From: Meghimatium bilineatum | Lineage: Eukaryota; Mollusca; Gastropoda; Stylommatophora; Philomycidae | NCBI GenBank assembly: GCA_034231615.1 | Contig: CM067319.1 | Coordinates: 4,032,501 to 4,096,500 of the forward strand | Direction: 5' to 3' | DNA length: 64,000 bases | In this document: positions 1 to 26,261 of the stretch, in pieces | Numbering within the stretch: the first letter of the stretch is position 1 | How the letters are laid out: every line of letters begins with the position of its first letter | Notes under the pieces: model-generated | Told to the model about the DNA's origin: nothing | Seen by the model: the letters and a program-made list of their open reading frames with translations, nothing else | Database searches by the model: none | Made by a program: the position numbers and the translations under genes

Positions 1-410
1 CTGTTTGCTCTGAAGCCAGCTTTTTCTTCTGCAATTATTTCTTCCGACTTGTGTTTTATTCTGTTAAGTAGTATTTCGAGCATCACTTTACTGGGGTGTG
101 TTATAAGGTTAATTGTTCTGTAATTTGTACACACTTTCAAATTTCCTTTCTTGGGAATTGGTATTATTAGTGATTGTGTCCACTCAGTGGGCCATTGTTT
201 TGTGTTCCATATATTTTGGCATATTTTGGTCATAATATTTACCACATTAATGCCCCCGTATTTCAACAATTCTGCTGGAATGTTGTCTACACCAGGTGAC
301 TTCCTTCCTTTCAATGTTCGTATGGCCTCTTTTATTTCATCTACTAGAATTTCTGCATTTCCTATTTCTCTGTTGTTTAGTTCAGAATTCTGCTCTGAAT
401 TCTGAAGAAA
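1..410 (-). pseudogene. Reverse transcriptase fragment (finger/palm region)
   Basis: The minus strand reads as a non-LTR RT segment. An amphipathic stretch with KGRKSPGVDNIPAELLKYGG is followed by IPIPKKG, then NYRTINLI and finally EEKAGFR near position 1. The order matches the canonical RT1-RT2 region. One in-frame stop or shift lies near 120. The element continues past the left edge. Confidence 0.75.
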
Positions 411-880
411 GACAATAAAACCAGACATAAACATTGGAAATTATGACGTGTACACAATTTCTTAGAAACATAAAACGTAATGACTAATAGAAAACACATG
501 ATAAAATAGCCACGGAGGTCGTGTTGGCAGTATTACCTGGTCCTTGCCCTCCATTATGTGTACTGGTCGAATGTTACAATATAACCAAATTGAACACAGG
601 TCCTGGACGTTCCTTACCACGAGCTGTAATTCTGTGTTTATTGATTTAATAACAAAATTAACTACATGTTTAAAACTGTAACTCTCTGACATCTTCAAAA
701 TCCTACAATTGTAGGATACAGTCCTAAGAAAGGAAAGTAATGTTTCAGGGTTTACTGTATTGCTGCGATATGTGCGTATTTCCGTCCACGACTTTCACAT
801 CAATATGTTACTTTTAAGTTATTTCCATTTGTTTACTGAATCTATTCTGAGAGCTCCTTGGCTGATTCTTTCGACATATC
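411..880. other. No gene seen; SINE-tail remnant
   Basis: No convincing coding sequence. Positions 745-795 (GTTTACTGTATTGCTGCGAT) match the head of the CTT-tailed repeat family described at 13722. Confidence 0.5.
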
Positions 881-1712
881 CAGAAGCAGGGTCGTAGATA
901 TCATGTTGTTAATGACATGTAGGAGGTTCCTATATTACACACAGAAGCAGGGTCGTAGATATCATTTTGTTAATGACATGTAGGAGGTTCATATATGACA
1001 TACAGAGAAGCAGGATCGTAGATATTAGTTAGCTAGTTAGTTAGTCGTCGGATCATCATCACTGCAAACTGGACACATCCATAGTTGCTCCGATCTCTCC
1101 TTGAGTGTATCCGCCATCACACTTCTGCTGACAGTACCGGTCCTATGCTGGTTGACCATCATTCTTCTGCGCCCTCCAAAATGTTCACCTCTAGCAACAC
1201 CGCATCTCAATCCCTGATCTTTAATCCTAGCCATTGAAAAGGAATCATCATCCACATTAGTCTCACTCTCGCGTGTTATATCTCTTAAGGAGTTCAAAAC
1301 GTCAGCGCGATCCATTGCCCCATCGCCGTTTGCCACAATCGCACACGATGCCAGTTAATCCGCTCTTTCATTGCCTCGAACGCCCACATGTCCCGGCACG
1401 AAAATAAATGTAACCGCTTTCAAGCTCGCATTTCTCAAGGCCTCAATCCACTGTTCGCGAACGAGACCCACTTGTACCTTCTTAATCATACTCATAGAGT
1501 CACTCAAGATGCAGACCTGCGTTACTTTCTGTGTGCGTAGCCACTCAAATGTCTTGGTCACCGCCATAGTCTCCATAGTCATACTACTCGTAGTGACCGC
1601 AAAGGCACCACTTTCCTCCTTGATCGTTTTACCTGCGCACTGAGCTGTAAAGGTCGTAGATATCATTTTGTTAATGACATGTAGGAGGTTCCTATATGAC
1701 ATACTCAGAAGC
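881..1712. repeat. 61-63 bp repeat array split by an RNase H fragment
   Basis: Units starting GAAGCAGGGTCGTAGATATC occur at about 883, 944 and 1007, and one more at about 1649-1712. Between them lies the RNase H fragment, so the array was apparently interrupted by that insertion. Confidence 0.7.
1037..1660 (-). pseudogene. RNase H domain fragment of a retrotransposon
   Basis: The minus strand encodes the C-terminal half of a retroelement RNase H (CILSDSMSMIKKVQ, then FIFVPGHVGVRGNERAD). After a frame break this continues with a tail ending MCPVCSDDDPTTN and a stop at 1037. The catalytic D of SDS and the H of PGH are visible. The N-terminal TDGS part is missing. Confidence 0.72.
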
Positions 1713-1829
1713 TGGTATACTTTGTGTCAGAATCAATGAGAATCAAGGGAATGGTCACGTGAGTCTAGACGTCTTTATTCCCCATTAGCCAATATGTTTT
1801 AAATATATTCAGAGGGTCACAAACAATTC

Positions 1830-2790
1830 ATGAGGATTACTTGACATCAAAGGAGAAAGACTTAATGAACATATTAAAAACAACATATAAAAGCTTTAAC
1901 GAACAACAAAACCTATTTCTAAATATGAAAAAGACGAAAATAGTGGCAACAATGTGAAAACAAGACCTAGAATAAATAATGGTAACAATATTTTAGAAGA
2001 TGTGACAAATTTAGAATATCTAGGAGTTAATATAAACAGCGCAGGAGACTGTGCAGTCGACATCAGGGTAAAACAGAAATTGTGATGTCCAAATTATAAC
2101 AACTGAGACACGGGGAAAACACGGGAACTAATGTATGTTTGTTATACACATGTGTGCTCCAAGTTGAAACATACTGCTGCGACACATGGACAATAAATAA
2201 AATTACAGTCGAGAGAATAGAGGCTATCGAAATGAAGTGCTATAGATGAGAAAGAGGGGAAAAGAAGAAGAGGAAGATAAGAAAGAGAAAGAAAAAGAAG
2301 AAGATGAAGAAGAATGGATAATTTAATCATAAGATTCTTTCACTTCACAGGTTCACAGTATACAAGAATTACGTAAGGAATACTACCTGGGCGTGGCGAT
2401 GCCTTTCAATATTAACAACATAAATGTGACTGTGTCTGCAAATGTCATTTATGGCGTGACATCTGAGCGTACCATGGACAGCAAAAAGGACCAGCCAAGA
2501 CGTGCTAAGAAACATCAACGTCCAAGAAGGCTGGGTTTAAACAACATATTAAGTAGGAAGTTGGGTTTTTTTCTACCATGTGAAGAGATACGATAGCATG
2601 GAAAGAGTATTGTTGGAGGGTGCGATATAAGGCACTTGACACTGATGCCAAACAAGACGACGTTGGACAAGAGATATTCAGACTTGTCGCTAAAGGAAGC
2701 GGGACACTTACCAGAGACCGCTAGGATTTCAATAAATTCATAAGGAAAACTACGTTCTGAAAAGAATATGTCACATGACACACACAATTA
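1830..2790 (+). pseudogene. RT C-terminal fragment interrupted by the exon 8 copy
   Basis: Broken plus-strand frames give ILKTTYKSFNEQQ...MKKTKI, then EDVTNLEYLGVNINSAGDC and AIEMKCYR, up to about 2247. After 2468 the RT reading resumes (RRLGLNNILSRK) and runs to the end near 2770. Comparison with 16560-17005 shows that about 220 bp (2248-2467) is extra. Confidence 0.7.
2312..2464 (+). pseudogene. Inverted fragment of exon 8 (third copy) with its intron flank
   Basis: Plus-strand copy of the end of intron 7 (2312-2350, ending TTCACTTCACAG) and the first 38 codons of exon 8 (2351-2464). It differs from both A and B (VHSIQ, PFNINNINV, YGVTS). It stops abruptly at TCT and runs into reverse-transcriptase sequence. 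The purine tract before it (about 2246-2312) matches the tract upstream of copy A exon 8 in reverse. It cannot encode a product alone. Confidence 0.8.
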
Positions 2791-3160
2791 TACACCTATT
2801 TATCTATGTGTCTATTCCTTTCCCATCAGTTCTCTGTGTAACATGAAGTCGCAACTGTGGCTCTCGTCTGGAACGAGATTTGTGCTGTCCTCCATCTGTG
2901 CCAGTAGGTGCTAATTGATTTAATCTCTTCCTCCACTTCTTTTCTAAACATTCGTCGGTCTTCCTACCCAACTCTTTCTTTGTAGGTTCCACTTCAGAGC
3001 TTGTCTGGTTATATTTTCTAGATTTTTTCTGAAGGTGTATCTTATCCGTCTCAATTATATTATATATACATATATATATAATATCCGTCTCAATTATATA
3101 ATATTATATATATACATATGTCTACATCCACCCAGCACTGGATTGTTCTCTTCTACAACT
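2791..3160. other. No recognised gene; possible decayed coding remnant on minus strand
   Basis: A 62-codon minus-strand open frame (2804-2992) is charged and could be a retroelement tail, but I cannot assign it. TA-rich short repeats lie at 3055-3115. Confidence 0.3.
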
Positions 3161-3162
3161 CT

Positions 3163-3298
3163 CCCATCTACTCTCCAATCAACTCTCCCATCAACTCTCT
3201 CATCTACTCTCCCATCAACTCTCCCATCTACTCTCCCATCTACTCTCCAATCAACTCTCCCATCAACTCTCCCATCAACTCTCCCATCAACTCTGAAC
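3163..3298. repeat. 12-bp minisatellite (CTCTCCCATCAA)
   Basis: About 11 tandem copies of ACTCTCCCATCA with ATC-T/A variants. Open frames on both strands here are products of the repeat. Confidence 0.85.
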
Positions 3299-3339
3299 AT
3301 CTAATACGAAGTAAACGTCTGGGACATGTCTTGATAGAC

Positions 3340-3603
3340 ATCTAATTAACCCATGTTACATCTAATTAACCCATGTTATTTCTAATTAACCCATGTTACA
3401 TATAATTAACCCATGCTACACCTAATTAACCCATGTTGCATCAAATTAACCCATGTTACATCTAATTAACCCGTTACATCTAATTAACCCATGATACATC
3501 TAATTAACCCATGTTACATCTAATTAACCCATGTTATTTCTAATTAACCCATGTTATTTCTAATTAACCCATGTTATTTCTAATTAACCCATGTTACATC
3601 TAA
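3340..3603. repeat. 20-bp minisatellite (CATCTAATTAACCCATGTTA)
   Basis: About 13 copies of a 20-bp unit with the core TAATTAACCCATG. Confidence 0.9.
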
Positions 3604-3639
3604 AGCAACTTTATTTATGTTTATGTGTATTTATGAACA

Positions 3640-4010
3640 CAGATTCATTGGACAGGTCAAATTGTGCCGTTTTAGATTCTCGCCAGCAAAAGATACTTCA
3701 CTCTGGTGAGTTGCAGAAGACGTACGTTCTCAAGGTGATCAAAAGAACCACACTTCAAGGACTTGTTATAGACCGCACTGAAAGCCTTTAGTCCAACATT
3801 TCATGAGAAAAACTTGCACAAAATAGATCTACATGCCGATATACAGTCCGGAAATGTCCAGCATCTTGTGAAAAGTGGAGAAATGCAGCAGCTCAAAGTA
3901 GAGAGTAGCTGAGAGGTCACATGTGGATCAAAACCCATCTATTATGATCATTCCATGACCGAAATGTCCAAGGACATCTTTGGCCAGAATAGGGTTACCT
4001 GAATTTTAAC
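3640..4010 (+). pseudogene. Unassigned coding remnant
   Basis: The plus strand shows a reading frame with one shift near 3790 and one TGA at about 3910: LHADIQSGNVQHLVKSGEM, then TEMSKDIFGQNRVT. Amino-acid usage looks protein-like, but I recognise no family. Confidence 0.35.
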
Positions 4011-4324
4011 AGAGGATGCAACAAAAAGGCAGCATCATCATGTGATGGGCGAACAACAACAATAACAACAACAGCAACAGCATGTTTACAAATATGCCTA
4101 ATTAGTTCTTGTGTTTCTTAGCCTTGCTGGCACATGCTAATGATAAATGTTTGTGGTTATCGCGGAATGTCTTCGTGCTCTATCGATATTCATAGTAATT
4201 GAACAAAAAACACGTTGTACGTCTTGACTAAAAGCGCATCTTCGGACGCAATTTATCAACCTTTAAACAATACAGACTTCTCATTTGTATTAAGCAACTT
4301 AACTTTGTTCTGACTTATACCTAC

Positions 4325-19177
<14,853 letters not shown>

Positions 19178-19194
19178 ACTCGCTAACTTGTCTC

Positions 19195-22100
19195 CTACGC
19201 AATGATAATTTCAGTACAAGCATTAGACATAGTACATATTGCCACATTTAATTTATAAAGTTATACTCTCTGTATGTCGATAATGTTTGATAAAATTAGT
19301 ATCGTTTCTTGTCACTTTGCTGTGCATGACGTTTGTATGTTATCCTCGTATTCTGTATTCGTTCTCGACTCCTGCTGGTTAATCTTGGTTTTGTTTCGTC
19401 TCTGCCCCTCCAGTTGTTACATTATTATTTATTATTCATGTCTTTCCAGAATGTGTGTTTTTATTTTGTATTTCCATGTGAACATATGTGAGATGTCGGC
19501 CGGCCTTAACTGGTCGTGTGTTATTTTGTATTCCTGATAAAGTCTTTTGGTCAAAAAGTCGATGTATGTTTGCTTTCATCTGTGTTTCCGATGATTCACT
19601 GAAAGTCTGTCAGTGTTGTGTTTTCATTATTAGTCTGGTTAGCTTGATGTTGCGAGAAAAACTGAGTGAGGAATGTCATGGTTTACAGTTTCGCTGCGAT
19701 ATCTGCCTCTTTCACGACGAAAAGTTATAGCTGAAACTAAATATGTTTCTACCAATATACTTAGGTTAGATGGAAAGTTATAACTAAATATGTTTCTACC
19801 AATATACTTAGGTTAGATGGAAAGTTATAACTAAATATGTTTCTACCAATATACTTAGGTTAGATGGAAAGTTATAACTAAATCTGTTTGCACCATCATA
19901 CTTACATTAGAATTACAACTAAAATGCAGGCAACCCTTGAACGCAGTAACTGAAATCTATACAGAATACAAGTAATGGCTAGCAGCAATGACAGATTTGT
20001 GTAGTAATGTTTTGTCAGAAAACCATGTTGTGTACGTGGCGGACACTGGTGGATTCATTTCTACGACACATGTAGGTGGTAACGTTGAAAGCCGCAGTTA
20101 AGGTATTGTTGATGCAATTCATAGGACAGATGCAAGGTAGTATTTGTGCAATTTATGGGACAGCTGCAACGTAGTGTTAGTGCAATTCATGGGACAGATG
20201 TACGGTAATGTTGTTGCAATTCATGGAACAGATGCAAGGTAGTTTTAGTGTAATTCATGGGACAGTTGCAAGTTAGTGTTTCTGCAATTCATTGGACAGA
20301 TTCAATGTATTGTTAGTGAAATTTCATGGGACAGATTCAAGGTAGTGTGTTTTTGTGTTGCAATTCATGGGACAGATTTTAGGTAATGTTGTTACAATTC
20401 ATCGGACAGATTCATGAGATAGATGTAACGTAGTGTTGTTGCAATGCATGGGATAGATTCATGTTAGTAGGTTTTTTTTTTGTAATTCATGGGACATATT
20501 TCAGGTAATGTTGTTACAATTACAGGGACAGATTTATGGAACATTAGTAAGGTAGGGTTGTTGCAATTCATGGGACACATTCATGGGACCGCTGCATAGT
20601 AGCTTTAGTGCAATTCATGGGACACATTCATGGGACCGCTGCATAGTAGTTTTAGTGCAATTCATGGGACAAATGCAACGTAATGTTGTTGCAATTCATG
20701 GAGCAGATTCCTGGGACAGACACAATGTGGGGTTGCACCGGGTCGAAAAAGAATATAGTGAGATGGATGGCTCAGGTAAAGGAGGCTGTCTTGAAATATC
20801 CACAAGGGACATCTGTGAGACATATGCTGTTTCCAGACAACGACAGCCGTGGAGGCAATGGGTATCAATTGACATGTGTGTGATAGCAGTTATTATGTGA
20901 TACTGTTTATGTTGATTAAATAATCCCTCTCTACCTGTAAGCAGATAACAGTCCACAGACCTCCTGACAAAAGCGTGGCACCTCCTCAGTTGAGTAACCG
21001 AGGTGACACTCAACCGCATGTTGTCTCAAAATCATGTTGTCTCAAAGTCATGTTGTCTCAAAGTCATGTTCTCTCAAAATCATGTTGTCTCGAATTCATG
21101 TTGTCTCGAAGTCATGTTGTCTCAAAGTCATGATGTCTGAAAGTCATGTTGTCTCAAAGTCATGGTGTCTCGAAGTCATGTTGTCTGGAAGTCATGGTTG
21201 TGATAAAACGGGTTTATGGATGCACGTTTAGCCGCACAACGGTGACAATCCAGTGCTGCAGTATCCCATGATCTTCACGTCCTGCCAGGATTACAGTATA
21301 TAACTCTGAGTCAACTAGGTCATCACTCAGGATACGACTGGCAATATGGACAATTTTTGGCATAATCGCACGCACGGTTTTTCAAACTCCCCCAGGCATT
21401 AGTGTCACTCTTAAATTAAAGAAGCAATACCACCGGAAATAAACAGTTTAATACAACTAGCAACATAACATTCTTTTGCAATAATAGCGCGCACGGTTCT
21501 CAATTCGCCCAGACCATAGGTCACACTTAGATAAAAGGCATCTTGGCCACAAATAAACATCAACTCCACCTAGCAATATAGATAATACATAGCAATAGCA
21601 CGCACGGCTTTCCAAACACCCAGACCATTAGGTCACATTTAGATAAAAGCTAATACGGCCTGGTATAACCAAAATAGACTTCTGTCTTAGGTTGAAAGGG
21701 TCGTGCCTCAGCTAAGAGGCTTAATCCCCCATTTTACAAACAAACAAAGTCATCACTCTTCTGTCAGATTTGTTAGCCCTTCTGCACTGTTGACACACCC
21801 AGTATTCCCTGTCACAGGAGTCTGCCACAAACGACAGCGCTACATTGTTCGCTAGCCTGTATCTGTACGTCCTCTATGTGTGCTCATGAAGCTTATGGAC
21901 GTCTATTGAGCTACACAAAAGAGACTTGACTCATAAGCTTTCACAAGAGACAATTCTCATGAACTTCTACATGACACATGTCGCATGCGTTTCCGCAAGA
22001 GACAAGTAGCATGAGATTCCACAAAAGTTAGGTCTCGTGGGCTTCTTCAAGAGTTAGGTCTCATGGGCTTCTTCAAGAGTTAGGTCTCATGGGCTTTTTC

Positions 22101-22330
22101 AAGAGTTAGGTCTCATGGGCTTCTTCAAGAGTTAGGTTTCATGGGCTTCTTCAAGAGTTAGGTCTCATGAGCTTCCACAAGATATGTCTCAAGAGCTTCT
22201 ACAAGACACAAGTCTCATGGGCTTCCACAAGACACAATTCTCGTAATCTTCCACAAGACACACGCCTCAAGAGTTTCCATAATATATATAAATATTACGT
22301 ATCCCGTATATAAACTTTACAGGATTACCT
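19195..22330. other. 5' flank of copy A (duplicated), several short arrays, no gene
   Basis: Matches 53457-56000 upstream of copy B, including a near-identical block at 19930-20100 versus 54110-54290. Contains a 47-bp array (19735-19890), a degenerate array of AATTCATGGGACAGAT units (20105-20720), a 16-bp TGTTGTCTCAAAGTCA array (21020-21190) and a 26-bp TTCTTCAAGAGTTAGGTCTC array (22020-22165). Positions 21345-21755 are absent from copy B. The promoter should lie here, but I cannot pinpoint it. Confidence 0.6.
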
Positions 22331-22379
22331 ATTACAGACAGCAACTGTAAATATATATCTATATCATGCGTTAAATACG

Positions 22380-23430
22380 TGTTGAAAAATATATCTACGT
22401 TAATCTAAAAGTAGAGATATTGTTCTGAAATATTTAAATTAGAGATATCGTTCTGAAACATCTAAAAGTAGATATATTTTTCTGAAACATCTCATAGTAA
22501 GAGCTCGTTCTGATATAATGTATAGTACTTTCTATGCCAGACACGCAAAACAACTTAACTCACTCTTTACACCTTCGGTGCCTAAGAAAACTCATGGGAG
22601 TACGTTGGCAGGATCGAGTACCAGACACGCAAATTCGTAAAAAGTCCAGTATGCAAAGGATCCATGTCCTGCTGATTAGTTCCCAACTCCGCTGGACTGA
22701 CCAAATCGTCCGTATGCTAGACTAGCGCCTTCCAAAGAGATTAATCTATGGGGAGCTGTACGATGGTAAACGTTCAAGCAGAGGGCCAAAAACTGTGCTT
22801 CAAGGTTCACCTAAAAAACTCTGTCAAGCACTAAAGTACCGATCCTAGCTCTTGGAAGACTACAGCACTTGATCGCTCAGCTTGGCACACCCAGATCACT
22901 GCTGGCATCACGAAATTTGAAGGGGGAAAAAGAAAGAACACTGCAGGCAATTTAGAACGACGGAAGCGGAAGGACAAATCTGAAAACTCTCCTACTCGGG
23001 ACTCTCTGCACTCCTGCATGCACTGCAATAGAACTTTCCTGGCATGAATCGGACTCATCGGGCATCTACGAACTCACAAACCAAATTAGACAATCACAAA
23101 TATTGTGTTGTTTTCTACTTGTTCATCACATTTATTATTTTTCACGCCATGCTCATCTTCGCTTGTGAAGGAGGAACATCATCATCAGTAAATACGTCGT
23201 TCTGAAACATCTCATAGTTGATACCTCGTTCTGAAACATCTCATAGTTGGGACCTCGTTCTGAAACATCTCATCACAGTTGATACCTCGTTCTGAAACAT
23301 CTCATAGGTAGGACCTCTTTCTGAAACATCTTATAGTGGAGACATCGTTCTGAAACATCTTATAGTGGAGACATTGTTCTGAAACATCTTATAGTGGAGA
23401 CATTGTTCTGAAAACACGTCATAATGGAGA
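22380..23430. repeat. 27-bp minisatellite split by an RT fragment
   Basis: GTTCTGAAACATCTCATAGT units at 22390-22515 and 23195-23425 flank an RT insertion. Confidence 0.8.
22530..23185 (+). pseudogene. RT 3' end with zinc-finger-like tail
   Basis: The plus strand shows HLRCLRKLMGVRWQDRVPDT, then RWTDQIVRMLD, LIYGELYDGKRSS, ALDRSAWHTQITAGITKFE and a C-terminal finger CMHCNRTFLA(stop)IGLIGHLRTH (C-x2-C-x12-H-x3-H). A stop interrupts the finger. A relative is at 48930-49330. Confidence 0.75.
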
Positions 23431-24035
23431 TGATTTTGATCCCTCGGAAAATTAATGTACTAGAGAAAAGGTGCACATATCGCAACTTTTCTATAAGTAA
23501 TGTATTTATCTTCAATTTTTTTTAAAAGAGAAATATGATTGAGCTTCGAGAAGAAATGACAAACTTGCCCACTCTATTGTAATGACATCAAAATATTATG
23601 TCTGTTTTGTTTCAAACTTTTTTATTTGAAGAAACATCAAAATTTTATATACAAAATGCTGAAGAAAAAAGTACATACACATTGATAAACAAAAATTACA
23701 TTAAATGTGCCAAAGAAATATAATTGTTCATCGGACAAACATTTCAAAATACTAAATACATTGTGTGTGTTGCTTGTTCGAGACGTTAGCATGTTGATAC
23801 ACAAACATTTTGGATACAAGGACTAGATACGCATCGATTCACAATTAATAAGTGTTTCCTTCCAGGTTTCTCGTGCTGACCAAGTTCTCACTAGCATAAA
23901 CCAGAGAATAAGAACTTCCCCGGGATAGTTTGTTCAAGCTCGTCTCGCATAATCACTTTTCTTGATATATCCGACTTCTCCGTGCTTTTCTTTGAGTAAC
24001 GACACAAATATACACAACGTGACCAATGATCAGAC
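23430..24035. other. AT-rich intergenic, no gene
   Basis: No supported ORF or repeat longer than a few units. Confidence 0.5.
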
Positions 24036-24039
24036 GAGT

Positions 24040-24155
24040 AAGCCAAGAGGAGTGACACTGTGTGAGATCAGCCAAGAGGAGTGACGCTTTGTGAGATCAG
24101 CCAAGAGGAGTGACGCTTTGTGAGATCAGCCAAGAGGAGTAAGACTGTGTGCTAA
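24040..24155. repeat. 29-bp minisatellite
   Basis: Four units of GAGATCAGCCAAGAGGAGTG. Confidence 0.8.
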
Positions 24156-24169
24156 TAAAATTGCCAACA

Positions 24170-25062
24170 CCAATGAAAAGGCAACATAAAAAACCTTCTG
24201 AGCGAACTTCATTTTGCAGATGATCAAGCAATAATATCAACATCAGAGGAACAACTACAACATCATATAAATAGACTCCACACTACATGTATGACAATCA
24301 ATACAAGGTAACTGCGTGAAACGTAACAACAATTAGACTTACGTAAAACACAGGTTTATATTTCGTTTCAATGGGAAACCACAGACTATATCTAAAACTA
24401 GTGGGTAATGATGGGCTAATGATACACTACGTGTAAATACTTTAATATGAAGATAAACACAGAAAACAAACTGGGATATTGTCAATCGCAAAAACATAAA
24501 GAAACACTGCTATTTTGGTCGATGATAACAACTTACACAGGTGAAAGTATTTATATACCTTGGAAGCATCATATTATCAAATTGGAAAAACACAAATGAA
24601 ATCCACTACAGATGCAATATAGAATACCAGATCTTAGGACTGATGTTTCCTATTTTAAAAAAACTAGCATGTAAACATAAATACTAAAACTGTACTATAT
24701 AAAACGATCAACATATCATCGCTGTGCTACTAATGTCAAACGTGGACACTAACACCAAAAGCCAAAACAAAACTTGTTACAACAGAAATGACATGTGTAC
24801 GTAGAATTCTTGGATTAACAATAAGAGACAGAATTAGAAATGAAAACATCAAACGACTAACTAACACAATGACAATCTTGGATTACATCAGAAGACAACA
24901 GATTAAGTGGTTTTCACATGCTTTCAGGCTACCATCAGACAGTGTCCCTCAAAAAGGCATCACTATACAGCCATGATGGATACAAAGCCAGGGTAGGACC
25001 ACGCAAGAGATATATTACAGAAATAAAAGAATCAACGAAATCAAATATATATATATACAGTA
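24170..25062 (+). pseudogene. Decayed RT C-terminal fragment
   Basis: The plus strand shows ELHFADDQAIISTSEEQLQ, then a decayed middle, and the best open part 24788-24976 (TCVRRILGLTIRDRIRNENI, DYIRRQQIKWFSHAFRL). FADDQ is the RT active-site block. Confidence 0.72.
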
Positions 25063-25300
25063 CCAAAAATGTCATCTCCAGAGAACTCTTCTACCCCTGA
25101 CGCTGCAAGACATAAAGCCATCTCCAGAGAACTCTTCGACCCCTGACGCTACAAGACATAAAGCCATCTACAGAGAACTCTTCTACTCCTGACGCTACAA
25201 GACATAAAGCCATCTCCAGAGAACTCTTCGACCCCTGACGCTACAAGACATAAAGCCATCTCCAGAGAACTCTTCGACCCCTGACGCTGCAAGACATATA
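25063..25300. repeat. 46-bp minisatellite
   Basis: Five units of CATCTCCAGAGAACTCTTC + GACCCCTGACGCTACAAGACATAAAGC, directly after the RT fragment. Confidence 0.85.
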
Positions 25301-25970
25301 GGGTTATAAAGCGCAAAGAAAGATATCCCAGTTTTACGTTATTTCCTTTGGATGCATATTAGGATATATATCTTGATTCATCCCACTTTTACGTTAGTTT
25401 CGTTGGCCGCATATGAAATCCAAATATGCAAGTTGTAGTCCAGAGAACATACATCTTTGTGTCATGGTTTACAGCTTAGCTGCGATATCTGCGGCTTTCG
25501 ACCTCACAATTTAGACTTGGAATCCTTCTGGATCACTTTAACCCTATTTGAAATGGGGTAGCCAATTTCACCCTAAAACCTCCTCAGTCGTTTCTCATGA
25601 TAAGCATGGATGTTTAGCAGTGTTTATTTTTTTATTCCACTTTTGGGCTCCGGTAACCTACGGGTTATAAATATATCTATCTATCTAACTATGGTATATT
25701 TATATGTCTATCTGTCAGTTTATATACCTATATGTTTATATCAATATTTATCTTGTCATTTTCACTTGCATCGTGGGAGAAAGTTGGGGCTGTTTGTCTT
25801 TAGCCATTTGGATCGCATTGGCCATGTCCAGCCTGTGTCTCTTTAATGATAGCCCATAACCAAATAATAAGTACAGAATCTACACCATCTTGAATCGGAA
25901 TTGGAAACAAAAAATTAAAACCTAAAGGTTGACACATAATTACACAATTTCAACAATCTTTTGCTACAGG
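25301..25970. other. Space downstream of copy B stop, no gene
   Basis: Contains a CTT-tail family remnant (25430-25500) and TATC-rich sequence (25665-25760). The 3' UTR of copy B must lie in the right part. Confidence 0.5.
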
Positions 25971-25976
25971 AAAAAA

Positions 25977-26261
25977 CTAAATTATTGATTTAAATTTGGA
26001 CACGGCAAGAAGAGTGGTTGAGTAAGTGTAAGGGGTGGATGACCAAAATGGGAAAGCGCTAGATCCATTGTTGTATCCATGAAATGTCATTGGCGTGGGA
26101 ATGCCAAAATGTTTGTCTTTCAACATGGCGCTGTATGTATTTGCTGGCACGTAACCTTGAACTGCGTAGATAAATGTCGAATTTGGAACTTGTGACCAAT
26201 CAGAGATGACTGTTCCATTTAGATATTCTAGTCTGTTGCCAGGAAACCAAAACGGAAGTGA
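25977..26261 (-). CDS. Copy B exon 13: C-terminus and stop
   Basis: 285 nt including TAG, residues 629-722. The acceptor TATTTACTCCCCAG|TCACTT is strong. This C-terminal 94-residue segment differs in character from the helical body. It is rich in aromatic and G/P/N/S residues, with sequons NGT, NST and NGS, suggesting a beta-type extracellular tail. No clear AATAAA was seen close downstream. Confidence 0.82.
   Translation of the reverse strand, partial: SLPFWFPGNRLEYLNGTVISDWSQVPNSTFIYAVQGYVPANTYSAMLKDKHFGIPTPMTFHGYNNGSSAFPFWSSTPYTYSTTLLAVSKFKSII

Noticed and set aside
20583..20900. 105-codon plus-strand frame in the 5' flank of copy A
   Set aside because: Its left half is a minisatellite, and the matching sequence upstream of copy B (55110-55365) does not keep the reading frame.
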